DNA of 38,948 nucleotides. It comes from Xanthomonas euvesicatoria pv. euvesicatoria. GTDB taxonomy: Bacteria > Pseudomonadota > Gammaproteobacteria > Xanthomonadales > Xanthomonadaceae. The stretch covers positions 1 to 38,948 of the forward strand of contig NZ_JAJIUJ010000046.1 in assembly GCF_020880415.1 (NCBI RefSeq). Reading direction: 5' to 3'. The translations under genes and the position numbers were made by a program. This document shows positions 15,111-23,054 of this stretch, piece after piece; within the stretch, counting starts at the first letter, position 1, and every line of letters starts with the position of its first letter. The notes under the pieces were generated by a model. The model ran no database searches. It had not been told where the DNA came from and saw only the letters and a program-made list of their open reading frames with translations.

Positions 15111-17293
15111 GCCAGCAGTCCTTTCAGGAGATCGGCGATCTCGCCTTCCAGTTGCCGGATGTCGGCCTCGATCTGCGGCAACGGACGCGGCGGCTGGTAG
15201 ACGTAGAAATGGCGGTTGATCGGGATTTCATAGCCCACCTTGGTCTTGCTGTAATCGACCCAGGCATCGGCCACGTGGGGGAGCACTTCACGGCGCATGT
15301 AGTCGTCGATGGTGTCGCGGAATGCCTCGACCAGGGCATCGTTGGGCTTGTCCGGACCAAAGGCCATTGGGAGCGGCAGCTCGGTGCCTTCCGGCAAGGG
15401 GATGTTCTCGGTATCCCGCAGCTCGCTGTCGGGCTCGGGGCGCCCCTTGGCATCACGACAGATCTCGGCATGCGGGTCGCGCTCGCCCAGCGCGGCGAAG
15501 ATGGCTTTCCGGATGGGTGCGGGCAGTTTGATGCCAGCTTTCTTTGCCACCTTTTCAAGATCGGCTTCGAATACTTCACGATCCATGTAAAGGCCTTTCC
15601 CTGCCAATCTGACGAGGAGCTCACGAATGCACTGCTGCATGGCCTGGCCTTCGGCAATTTCCTGCCGCGCAGCCTTTTCGTCCTTGCGCTTTTTTGAGGT
15701 TGCCAGATTGGCGAAGGCGGACTGCGCATCCAGCCGGGCAACACGCCCGGGCGTGGCCTCGAAATTCATCCGCAGCGGACGTTCCACGGTCACCTTGAGG
15801 AAACCTAACTCGCGATTCTCAAAAACCCGCGACACTACGCGATTTTCGGTTTCGCCGGTCTTGTGGTCGATGACCACCTCAGCGCTCTCGCCATCGCCGT
15901 AATTGCCATAGAGCGCTGTCAGCGCTTCAATCTGCTCATCAGAAATTTCGTTGCGCTTGTTGTTGAGGCTTTTCTTCATCTTGCGGAAGAAACGCGTACC
16001 GTCGATCAACTGCACATAGCCCTGACGCTCTTCCGGCTTGCGATTAGTGACCAGCCAGACGTAGGTATAGATGCCGGTGTTGTAGAAAAGTTGATCCGGG
16101 AGCGCGACGATGGTGTCCAACCAGTCGTTCTCGATGATCCAACGCCGGATATTGGATGGCCCCGACCCCGCGTCGCCGGAAAACAAGGGCGATCCGTTGA
16201 AAACGATTGCGATTTTTGAGCCAGGCTTGTCAGGATGACCTTCGTCGTACGGGTGCATCTTGGCAATCATGTGCTGCAAAAACAGCAGCGACCCGTCATT
16301 GATCGCCGGCAAGCCGGCTCCGAAGCGACCGGCGAAACCGAGCTTGGCATGCTCGTTCTCGACAACCGTCTTCTGGTCCTTCCACTCGACGCCAAATGGC
16401 GGATTGGCAAGCATGTAATGAAACCGCTCGCCCTCAAAACCATCTTTGGTCTTGCCGTCGCCCAAGGTGTCACCCTTGACGATATTGGCCGTGTCTTCGT
16501 CCTTGATCAGCATGTCCGAGCAACAGATAGCCCAGGATTCGTCGTTGTATTCCTGCCCGTGCAGGTGCAGATGCGCTGCGGCATTCTGCCCGAGAATGAA
16601 TTTCTCGGATTCGGACAGCATGCCTCCGGTGCCGCAGGTCGGGTCGTAGATGCTGCGGACGATGCCAGGCCTATAGACCTCCTGCTCGCCGGTGTACACC
16701 AAATTGGCCATCAGTCGAATCACTTCACGCGGCGTGAAATGATCACCGGCCTCCTCATTGGCCTGCTCGTTGAAGCGCATCACAAGATGCTCGAACAAGT
16801 AGCCCATTTGCAGGTTATCTATGCGATCCGGATGCAGATCAATGCTCGCCATCGCCTTGATGATGGTAAAGAGCCGGTTACTTGCATCAAGCTTGTCGAT
16901 CTGATCGCCAAACTTGAAACGCTCGAAAATCCGTCGCGCCTCTGGCGAGAAGCCATTGATGTAGTTCGACAGATTGGGGGCGATATTTTCAGCGTCGCCC
17001 AGCAACTTCTCGAAGGTGTAGGCACTGACGTTGTACAGCGGAAATTTCCGATTTGGATCGGCCGCCTTGCCAAGGAGCCTATGCATTGCTGGTTTTGGCG
17101 TGTCCTTAGCCAGCAGTTTCTCGTGCTGTTTCAGCACGGCATCCTTAGTTGGCTCCAAAACGCAATCAAGACGGCGCAGCACCACAAGCGGCAACATCAC
17201 CAGACGGTATTGTGGCGGCCGATAAGGACCGCGCAACCGATTGGCGATCTCCCAGATTTTCCCTTTGAGCTCCTCGTGAGTCTGATTATTCAT
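15107..17293 (-). CDS. hsdM: Type I restriction-modification N6-adenine methyltransferase subunit
   Basis: 728 residues. An N-terminal HsdM helical domain (1-160) is followed by the Rossmann-type methyltransferase: DHFTPREVIRLMANL, AdoMet motif I DPTCGTGGM (217-225) and catalytic motif IV NPPFG (297-301). The C-terminal extension after about 480 is longer than in E. coli HsdM and ends in QIEADIRQLEGEIADLLKG, a likely coiled coil contacting HsdS. With HsdS it methylates adenines in the target to protect self DNA. It is the first gene of the operon: ATG 17291-17293, AGGGCG ribosome site and an AT-rich 72-bp upstream gap that may hold the promoter. Catalytic residues are intact. Confidence 0.96.
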   Translation of the reverse strand: MNNQTHEELKGKIWEIANRLRGPYRPPQYRLVMLPLVVLRRLDCVLEPTKDAVLKQHEKLLAKDTPKPAMHRLLGKAADPNRKFPLYNVSAYTFEKLLGDAENIAPNLSNYINGFSPEARRIFERFKFGDQIDKLDASNRLFTIIKAMASIDLHPDRIDNLQMGYLFEHLVMRFNEQANEEAGDHFTPREVIRLMANLVYTGEQEVYRPGIVRSIYDPTCGTGGMLSESEKFILGQNAAAHLHLHGQEYNDESWAICCSDMLIKDEDTANIVKGDTLGDGKTKDGFEGERFHYMLANPPFGVEWKDQKTVVENEHAKLGFAGRFGAGLPAINDGSLLFLQHMIAKMHPYDEGHPDKPGSKIAIVFNGSPLFSGDAGSGPSNIRRWIIENDWLDTIVALPDQLFYNTGIYTYVWLVTNRKPEERQGYVQLIDGTRFFRKMKKSLNNKRNEISDEQIEALTALYGNYGDGESAEVVIDHKTGETENRVVSRVFENRELGFLKVTVERPLRMNFEATPGRVARLDAQSAFANLATSKKRKDEKAARQEIAEGQAMQQCIRELLVRLAGKGLYMDREVFEADLEKVAKKAGIKLPAPIRKAIFAALGERDPHAEICRDAKGRPEPDSELRDTENIPLPEGTELPLPMAFGPDKPNDALVEAFRDTIDDYMRREVLPHVADAWVDYSKTKVGYEIPINRHFYVYQPPRPLPQIEADIRQLEGEIADLLKGLLA

Positions 17294-17365
17294 TACGCCC
17301 TGCTAGTCGATATTGTGTAAAACGTGCCTGATTCATTCAGACGAAAAATTTGAGCCGACGCGCTA

Positions 17366-18256
17366 CTAATCGTCACCAGCCAAGAACCACACTGGCTTGA
17401 GCGGCAGGCGGGTACGCGCGCTATCGTCCAATTGCGCATAGTGCGTGGTCCATAGCTCCACGAGCCGGCGCGCATCGATCAGATTAATCCGCCGATGCGA
17501 CTGCCGCGCCTCGTATTCGGCGTCCTTGGTGAACCCGGACAAGGCCACATACAGGCCGACGTCGCCCTCTCCGAGCACGGCCATAAAACTGCGCAGGCCC
17601 GTCACATCGATCCGCGGCGAGTTGGCATTGCGCTTGACCTGCACCTTGATGCGCGGCGGGCGGGTGCCAAGCGGGTCGTTGTAGGCGATGATGTCGGTGC
17701 CACCGTCCTTGCCCGGCGGTGCGACCCAGGCAACGTGATACCCCATCGCACGCAGTAGCGACGCCACGAGTTCCTGGAAGTCATACGGCGGCATCGCGGC
17801 GAGATAAGCCTCGATCTCGGCCCATGCCATTTCTTCGGCTTCTTCCAGCGTGATGCTGGCCGATTCCTCGGTGAGCTCGGCTTCGGGATCGTCGACCTCG
17901 TTGGCAACGGGCTGGGCGCTCTTCCACTTCTTGTACAGCTGGCCGACCGCACGGATGAATTGCTCCGGATCCGGGTAGGCGTGCAACGCTGCTTCACCCT
18001 CTGGCGTGAGGGTCCAGATGCCTTTGTCCTTGACCAGCCAGCCGGCCTTGACCGGCGCCACAGTGCTGAAGCGCACGATCTTCTCGAAGCGACGGCCGCC
18101 GGTTTCGTAGTCGCCCGCTTCGTACTCGGTGAGCACGACCTGCTTTTCCAGTGCGCCCAGCGCGTCTGCGGCGCGCATGCCTTCCGGTTGGGCCTTGAGG
18201 ATATGGAACAGCGCACGGGTCAGTTCCCCCGTGCGGCGCCTGCTGATATTGGCCAT
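17366..18256 (-). CDS. mrr: Mrr-family restriction endonuclease (modification-dependent type IV type)
   Basis: 296 residues. The N-terminal winged-helix Mrr_N domain (about 5-95) is followed by an acidic linker (120-145) and the Mrr catalytic domain. The latter has DFQELVASLLRAMGY (159-173), GKDGGTDIIAY with Asp188, and QVKRN with Gln206/Lys208, forming the D-(Q)xK nuclease site. Mrr proteins cut DNA carrying foreign base methylation. A ribosome site, AGAGGAAG, precedes ATG 18254-18256. It lies 72 bp upstream of hsdM and 40 bp downstream of the toxin gene, all on the same strand, so read-through is possible. Catalytic residues are complete. Confidence 0.92.
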   Translation of the reverse strand: MANISRRRTGELTRALFHILKAQPEGMRAADALGALEKQVVLTEYEAGDYETGGRRFEKIVRFSTVAPVKAGWLVKDKGIWTLTPEGEAALHAYPDPEQFIRAVGQLYKKWKSAQPVANEVDDPEAELTEESASITLEEAEEMAWAEIEAYLAAMPPYDFQELVASLLRAMGYHVAWVAPPGKDGGTDIIAYNDPLGTRPPRIKVQVKRNANSPRIDVTGLRSFMAVLGEGDVGLYVALSGFTKDAEYEARQSHRRINLIDARRLVELWTTHYAQLDDSARTRLPLKPVWFLAGDD

Positions 18257-18296
18257 CTACTTCCTCTGTGGCGCGACGTTGGCGCTAACGCCGTGC

Positions 18297-18605
18297 TTAA
18301 TGATAGTCGTCTTCACGCCGATGCCTGACTGCCAAAACGGTGACGACCTGATCGCTTTCAACCTCAAACAGCAGCACATAACCGCTTGCACCGAAGCCGA
18401 TCACCAGCTCCCGCAAGAACGGGTCCGCCAACCCCGCCTTGCGGCAGCTCAAAGGGGCCAGTTCAAGCACGGTGACGCCGTCGCCGACGGCCTGCAGCGC
18501 GCGCTTGGCCAGGGTGAAGTCGCCTTCGGCACGCTGTAGCGGCCAGTCGTAAAGGCGCGCGAAATCGTCGCGCGCTTCCTGAGTGAAGCGGACAGAAAAT
18601 CCCAC
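18297..18605 (-). CDS. ParE/RelE-superfamily toxin of a type II toxin-antitoxin pair
   Basis: 102 residues with GTG start (18603-18605). The small alpha/beta RelE-ParE fold is suggested by VRFTQEARDDFARLYDW at the N-terminus, FLRELVIGFGASGYVLLFEV in the middle and VVTVLAVRHRREDDY at the end, the last being the usual ParE tail. ParE-like members poison gyrase and RelE-like members cleave mRNA; the sequence does not settle which. It begins 6 bp after the antitoxin stop, as in a canonical antitoxin-first TA operon. Confidence 0.85.
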   Translation of the reverse strand: MGFSVRFTQEARDDFARLYDWPLQRAEGDFTLAKRALQAVGDGVTVLELAPLSCRKAGLADPFLRELVIGFGASGYVLLFEVESDQVVTVLAVRHRREDDYH

Positions 18606-18611
18606 CTTGGC

Positions 18612-18875
18612 TTAGCCCTTGCGCGCCTTGTCCAGTTTGGACTGCAGCCCGGCCAGCACATCCTTCGCGTCGATGTACTGGTTGGATGCCTTGGCGCTGT
18701 CACGCGAGGCCAGCCCGCGTGCGATGAAGGCTTCCTGCTGCTGGCGCTGCTGCACCTGGGCGCGCACGGAGTGCTCGACGAAGCTGGAAAGCGTCTCGCC
18801 CTCCTGCAACACGGCTTCGGCCGCTTCGCGCAGCGCCGGGTCCACACGGAGCGATGGAAGAGATGCGGATTTCAT
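18612..18875 (-). CDS. Antitoxin of the ParE/RelE-type pair (ParD-like, ribbon-helix-helix)
   Basis: 87 residues from ATG 18873-18875; a TTG start at 18896 would add seven residues but is less convincing. LPSLRVDPALREAAEAVL and EGETLSSFVEHSVRAQV form a ribbon-helix-helix DNA-binding domain (about 5-45). A Gln-rich helix and a C-terminal tail, KDVLAGLQSKLDKARKG, follow; the tail would wrap the toxin. A perfect inverted repeat lies 22 bp upstream of the start, the usual place for autoregulation. Confidence 0.85.
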   Translation of the reverse strand: MKSASLPSLRVDPALREAAEAVLQEGETLSSFVEHSVRAQVQQRQQQEAFIARGLASRDSAKASNQYIDAKDVLAGLQSKLDKARKG

Positions 18876-18896
18876 GGCAGGCCCAGTGCGTTGCAA

Positions 18897-18915
18897 TTGC
18901 GATGCATCATCGCAA
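18897..18915 (-). promoter_or_regulatory. Palindromic operator of the toxin-antitoxin operon
   Basis: TTGCGATG (18897-18904) and CATCGCAA (18908-18915) are perfect inverted repeats with a 3-bp spacer, directly upstream of the antitoxin start. Ribbon-helix-helix antitoxins normally repress their own promoter through such sites. Confidence 0.6.
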
Positions 18916-19064
18916 GCGGGCGCCGGTGCTTCAAGGTTTTCTTTGCAGTCCTAAGCCCACGATGTCGCAGCTACGCTGATGCAATGGTGCGTAGGCGCTG
19001 AAGCACGACGCTTGCGCGCTCCGGTTCGGCGACCAATCCCGGCAGCGCGTTCACAAAAGCCGGG

Positions 19065-19640
19065 TTATCCAACCAGCCCTACGAACACGTCGGCAACCCA
19101 ATGCCGGAGGTCTGCATGCTCCACGGCAAACTCTTCCACCAGCTCGGTCCGGCCATCGACGACATTGAGGACGTCCTCCAGGTCGTGACTGGAAAGGAAG
19201 TCACTGTTGCCTCGGGTAACGAAGGCTTCGAGCTTGGTCACCACGAATGCTGTCGCTGTCACCAAGCGGATGGCCACCACTTGGGCCGTCTCTACAGCAT
19301 GGGCGTACCAGCGGTTGGAGAAGCCAAGCACGCCGGCATCCACCGGCATCAGGTCGAAGAGGACGCCCGACGCTTGGTGTACCCAGCGGCAGACGACACC
19401 GCTCTGCATCTCGCGCGCAAAGCCCTGCGACTCCACGCGCGCCTCGATACCGCGGAACCGGGACCAATCAAGATTGACCACCGCATCGACGTCATAGGTG
19501 GCGCGGACGCTTTCCGCCAATGGATCGGATACCAGCAGGCCAACAACTGCTCCGCCGAGGAAGACTACGTGTTCGCAAAGCTCGCCCAATGCATTCGCAA
19601 TCACAAGCAGGTGCGGCAAATTAGGATCGTCAGAGCGCAT
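19065..19640 (-). CDS. Nucleotidyltransferase-fold protein (AbiEii/MNT-like)
   Basis: 191 residues from ATG 19638-19640, with GAGG 8 nt upstream. The segment VVFLGGAVVGLLVSDP (25-40) followed by RATYDVDAVV (46-55; Asp50 and Asp52) fits the polymerase-beta-type GG-x-D-x-D nucleotidyltransferase signature used by AbiEii-type toxins and minimal nucleotidyltransferases. VVTKLEAFVTRGNSDFLSSHDLEDV (in the C-terminal half) is the conserved lysine/aspartate block of that group. The partner gene upstream encodes an HTH protein and overlaps it by 11 bp. The protein is shorter than most AbiEii toxins. Toxin activity is inference; the fold is well supported. Confidence 0.75.
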   Translation of the reverse strand: MRSDDPNLPHLLVIANALGELCEHVVFLGGAVVGLLVSDPLAESVRATYDVDAVVNLDWSRFRGIEARVESQGFAREMQSGVVCRWVHQASGVLFDLMPVDAGVLGFSNRWYAHAVETAQVVAIRLVTATAFVVTKLEAFVTRGNSDFLSSHDLEDVLNVVDGRTELVEEFAVEHADLRHWVADVFVGLVG

Positions 19641-20160
19641 CGCCAAGCCTCAGCAATTGTTTGAGATAGCTCCCTGCCAGCGTGCGCTCGCGGGCACGCC
19701 CGCTGCGTAGGGCGTCCTGCAGCGCCAGCAGTTGGTGCAAGGCAGGGTCGGCCAGCGCAGCGTTGGGCGCACCTGCCGACAACGGCGACAAGCTCGGGCC
19801 TTTGGCCGTGCCCTGCGCGCTTGGCCATACCGGTGCATCCCCTGGGGAGCTGGAAATGGCAATGGACAGTGGGGGCACGCCGAAGGCCGTAGGAATGCCA
19901 CGCCTTAGCGGCCCGATGACGGCAGGAAAGGCGTAACGCACGCCGTGGACAGCAAACTCGTGCAGCGCCGTGCGCACCGTCTCCCACTCGCCGCGACTTT
20001 TTTCCAGCGCCAAGCCGGATGCCACCGCGCGCTTGACGCTGCGATGCACCTGGGAGGCGCTCATGCCCAGCGCTTCTCCAAGCGATGCATACGTCCAGAC
20101 CTGGCCCGCTTGCGCGACCTGCTTGTACAGCACCACCAGATCCTGGGGCTTCAGTTCCAC
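19630..20160 (-). CDS. Winged-HTH regulator/antitoxin-like partner of the nucleotidyltransferase
   Basis: 176 residues, GTG start (20158-20160) with AAGGCGG upstream. The N-terminal third is a helix-turn-helix: WTYASLGEALGMSASQVHR and SVKRAVASGL (about 22-50). The middle contains FAVHGVRYAFPAVIGPLRRG, reminiscent of a beta-rich effector or dimer region. The C-terminus is helical (ALHQLLALQDALRSGRARER). It overlaps the nucleotidyltransferase gene, and a 26-bp palindrome lies 14 bp upstream of its own start. The arrangement parallels AbiEi/AbiEii-type pairs, where the HTH protein represses the operon. I do not recognise the exact family. Confidence 0.72.
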   Translation of the reverse strand: MELKPQDLVVLYKQVAQAGQVWTYASLGEALGMSASQVHRSVKRAVASGLALEKSRGEWETVRTALHEFAVHGVRYAFPAVIGPLRRGIPTAFGVPPLSIAISSSPGDAPVWPSAQGTAKGPSLSPLSAGAPNAALADPALHQLLALQDALRSGRARERTLAGSYLKQLLRLGDAL

Positions 20161-20173
20161 GGCCAGACCGCCT

Positions 20174-20199
20174 TATTCCATATTCCGGAATGTGGAATA
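20174..20199 (-). promoter_or_regulatory. 26-bp palindromic operator of the HTH/nucleotidyltransferase operon
   Basis: Outer arms TATTCCA (20174-20180) and TGGAATA (20193-20199) enclose the perfect palindrome ATTCCGGAAT (20182-20191). Only one pair (20181/20192) does not match. The ATTCC word occurs twice per strand, so a dimer or tetramer could bind. It is AT-rich against the GC-rich background and abuts the ribosome site of the HTH gene, as expected for autorepression. Confidence 0.65.
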
Positions 20200-20286
20200 T
20201 CCGACGAGCGCCTGGCTTTTGCAAGCGGCGTTTTCAAAAGCGCACCTGATCGCGGGTCTAGTGCTCGACGCTGAGAACGGACGACC

Positions 20287-21951
20287 TCACCCAATACTTC
20301 GCGGCCTGATCGCCTCCTCCTGCGCCATCGATCTTTCCTGCACCCGACTCTGCGCCTGAGCCAACGTGCGGGTCTCCAGCTCCTGCAACTTTGCCAGCGA
20401 CTGCTCCACCGGCGTATTGACGGCCACGTCAGTGGGCATGCTGGCGCGTAGATGGGCCGGATTGCCTGGCTCACCCTGCACTACGAACACGGTCGCCCCT
20501 GCGGCAGCGCGTGGCGTCTGGTTGCTCAGCAACACATGGTCAATCCGCTCAAGCCCATGTTCCTTTGCCAAATGCGCAAGACTGGCGCTCATCCGCTCGC
20601 TGTGTACATCGCTGACTCGGCCCATGCTGGCGTCCAATTGACCAATCAAGGTGCTGGCCTGTGCATGCAACGGGTGAGGCATGGGCTGGGCACCTTCCGC
20701 GTCTGCCTGTCGTGGCCTCCCATGCGCGGGCACTGCAGGCCCGCCATTCTGCCGCAGCGGCTGGGCTGGCGGAGGCCCACGCTCTTCCTGTCCTGGCTGC
20801 GCCCCTTCATGTCCTTGCCCCTGGTCCCGTTGCTGCACCCGCACCGGCCCGGGTGTGGTGTTGGTCAGCACGTACTGCCAGCGCGTCTGCGCGGGGTTGC
20901 CTTGCACCGCATTCAAAAATGCGTCGTAGTCGTCCGCGTGAATCGTCTGGCAACCGGCCGAATCCGTACTACTACGGGATCCCCGATGAATCTTGAAGGT
21001 GTCGTTGAGATCCTGTGTACCGTTGACATCGGTCTGGTCGAACCAGCCATCCGCATTGCTATCCCGTTGCACCATGCCACGCCCTGCGGCGACTGCGGCC
21101 TGGGTCGGCCTCAGCGCATTATCCATGGTGCCGGCCAGCAGGGGATTGGGGTGCTGCGCAGGCTGCATTTCGATCGTGCCTTCGTGCAGGCGTCCAAGGT
21201 CACGCACACCGTCAGCGTTGACATCGTCGCCTTCGATCTTGCGGGGCCGCGTAATGCTTTCAAATCCTGGAGATGGCTCGAATCTGCGGCTCTCACGCCC
21301 GCCTTCGCCTAGCGGCCTGGCTCCCGTATTGCCGGCATGGTGATCGTACTGTGCAGTAGGCTCGGTATTGGCGCGATTGGACTCAACCACATGCGCGGTG
21401 CCGTCCGCATCCTTCCAAAGAACGACCAGACGATCGTTGTAGATGCCGCTGCCGCCGCGCGACTCGTCGCGCGCAGTCGCCGGGTTATCTGCCCGCCGCT
21501 GGGTTGGATGGGCCGAATCCTCCATCGCGTCGAGCGTGGAATTCTCTTGACGTAGCCCCAGGATTACCCGCTGCTCTGGCGTTGCTAGCGCCTGGTCCGC
21601 TGCCGCATTGCCGCGAAGTTGCGCGATGCTTGCGTAGACGTCGTATTTCTGGCCGTCGGCGAGTAAAGCCATCTCATTCTCGGATGGAAATCGCGGCGGT
21701 GTCGTCTGGACGCTTTGCAGGCGCTGCAGCCCTGCGGCTGTACTTGGCGTCTGCGCACGTTCTGTACTGGCAGCGATGCTGCGCTGGGCCTGGTTGCCGA
21801 CATAGCGATCCATGCTTTCTTGCACGACCTCTGGCTGCCCCTGCCGATGCCGTTCCAGCAATGCCACGGCATCTGCTGGACGGTTTGCGTTGAACAGCGC
21901 CACAACCTCGTCCGCGCTTCCTTTGATATTGAACTCTATGACCCTCGCCAT
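20287..21951 (-). CDS. Type IV secretion antibacterial effector with XVIPCD tail (X-Tfe), L,D-transpeptidase-like signature
   Basis: 554 residues from ATG 21949-21951, with GGGAGAG 8 nt upstream. The C-terminal about 120 residues form the Xanthomonas VirD4-interacting conserved domain: HGLERIDHVLLSNQ (465-478), VFVVQGEPGNPAHLRASMP (488-506), NTPVEQSL (512-519) and a Gln-rich end. This tail directs secretion into rival bacteria by the killing type IV system. The central region holds IHRG (His322) and SAGCQTI (Cys334), an H...S-x-G-C pattern like YkuD L,D-transpeptidases, so a peptidoglycan target is likely. DSNADGWFDQTD (297-308) and DDVNADGVRD could bind calcium. A Pro/Gln-rich linker (370-425) joins the parts. 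It follows a lipoprotein gene by 20 bp. Confidence 0.85.
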   Translation of the reverse strand: MARVIEFNIKGSADEVVALFNANRPADAVALLERHRQGQPEVVQESMDRYVGNQAQRSIAASTERAQTPSTAAGLQRLQSVQTTPPRFPSENEMALLADGQKYDVYASIAQLRGNAAADQALATPEQRVILGLRQENSTLDAMEDSAHPTQRRADNPATARDESRGGSGIYNDRLVVLWKDADGTAHVVESNRANTEPTAQYDHHAGNTGARPLGEGGRESRRFEPSPGFESITRPRKIEGDDVNADGVRDLGRLHEGTIEMQPAQHPNPLLAGTMDNALRPTQAAVAAGRGMVQRDSNADGWFDQTDVNGTQDLNDTFKIHRGSRSSTDSAGCQTIHADDYDAFLNAVQGNPAQTRWQYVLTNTTPGPVRVQQRDQGQGHEGAQPGQEERGPPPAQPLRQNGGPAVPAHGRPRQADAEGAQPMPHPLHAQASTLIGQLDASMGRVSDVHSERMSASLAHLAKEHGLERIDHVLLSNQTPRAAAGATVFVVQGEPGNPAHLRASMPTDVAVNTPVEQSLAKLQELETRTLAQAQSRVQERSMAQEEAIRPRSIG

Positions 21952-21971
21952 CTGTGCTCTCCCTGCATCGA

Positions 21972-22889
21972 TTAAGGAGTGACGAAACGATCGCCTCTGT
22001 TGTCCAGCGGCCCCGAACAAGCAGCCTCTCCTTCGGCCACAGGTCTGCACGGCCATCGCGTGCGATCGACCTTGTCCATAAATTCAAAGCGTTGCCCGGT
22101 CCAGACCACAAATCCAAAGTGCAGATATGCCCAGTCGTTGTAATAGCGTGGGTCATTGGCAAGCGGCGCATCCGGATCTGACTCGATGACCCAGCGCAAC
22201 ACGGGAACTTGCCACAGGCGCGAGACATCCAGGAAGGGAATCGGCTCCGCATAGGCCTGATAGTGCCGGACTTCGTTTTCGGACAATGCTGGCGCAGGGG
22301 GCAGCACGTGTCCACTCACATCTACCAGCTGGCCGTTCTTTTCATACCGAAACGCCCGCACGCCTCTTGAATTCTTGCAGTCCAATGCACGATCGGTGCA
22401 GCTCACCCCGCCAACCAGATAGACGGTATGAAGTGAATCGCGCGACTCGAACGAGCGCACCCAGAATGCGTCGGTAGCCAACATGAAATCCGCGCGCGCC
22501 CCCAAACCGGGAGACGAAACATACGCGGCATGCTTCAAGGCCTCGACGCGTGCTTCGGTGGCAACGCCCAGATCAGACGATGGAAGCGACAAGATGACCT
22601 CGGCCAGGGGACGCGGCGCAGGGCCAATGCATTCGTCAGCGGGCAACAGGACGCTACGGCCAGAAGAGGTTCGCTGCGACCGGGTTGAACAGGCGGCCCC
22701 CATGCCTTGCTCCAGCGCGAAGCGCTTCCAGGGCTTTGGGGATAGCGAGGGCACTGCGGGATAGACATTTTCGGCGGCGGATGCGGCCGCAGTAGAGCGT
22801 GATGCCGAGCGCGCGCTATCTTGGGCGCATCCAGCTACGACGCTAAGCAAGACACCCACGACCAGTCCGTTTAAATGGCAATTATGCAT
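21972..22889 (-). CDS. Lipoprotein, probable immunity protein (X-Tfi) for the adjacent effector
   Basis: 305 residues from ATG 22887-22889, with GGAG 8 nt upstream. The signal peptide ends in the lipobox VVAGC (Cys21), so the mature protein is membrane-anchored and periplasmic. Cys pairs (for example SCTDRALDC and the C-terminal WPC/AAC) suggest disulphides. It lies directly upstream of, and is transcribed with, the XVIPCD effector, the standard position for X-Tfi immunity lipoproteins. It is a paralogue of the lipoprotein at 23055-23978: shared words include PGLG-RADF, RSFES, TVYLV, PPAP-L, HFGF--WTG-RFE and WPCR. Immunity is inferred from location and localisation. Confidence 0.78.
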   Translation of the reverse strand: MHNCHLNGLVVGVLLSVVAGCAQDSARSASRSTAAASAAENVYPAVPSLSPKPWKRFALEQGMGAACSTRSQRTSSGRSVLLPADECIGPAPRPLAEVILSLPSSDLGVATEARVEALKHAAYVSSPGLGARADFMLATDAFWVRSFESRDSLHTVYLVGGVSCTDRALDCKNSRGVRAFRYEKNGQLVDVSGHVLPPAPALSENEVRHYQAYAEPIPFLDVSRLWQVPVLRWVIESDPDAPLANDPRYYNDWAYLHFGFVVWTGQRFEFMDKVDRTRWPCRPVAEGEAACSGPLDNRGDRFVTP

Positions 22890-23054
22890 GCTCTGCTCCG
22901 TCTGAATGGCCTGGCTTAAGATCGACTGACCTTTAGCAGACCACATCATTATTGCGCTGTGGCACCGAGTACTGCTCTGGCGTACTGCGACCCGCGCGAT
23001 CGGTTCACCTTATGCCGCAAGCCATGGCTTGGCAATCTGCGTTGCCACATTGCA

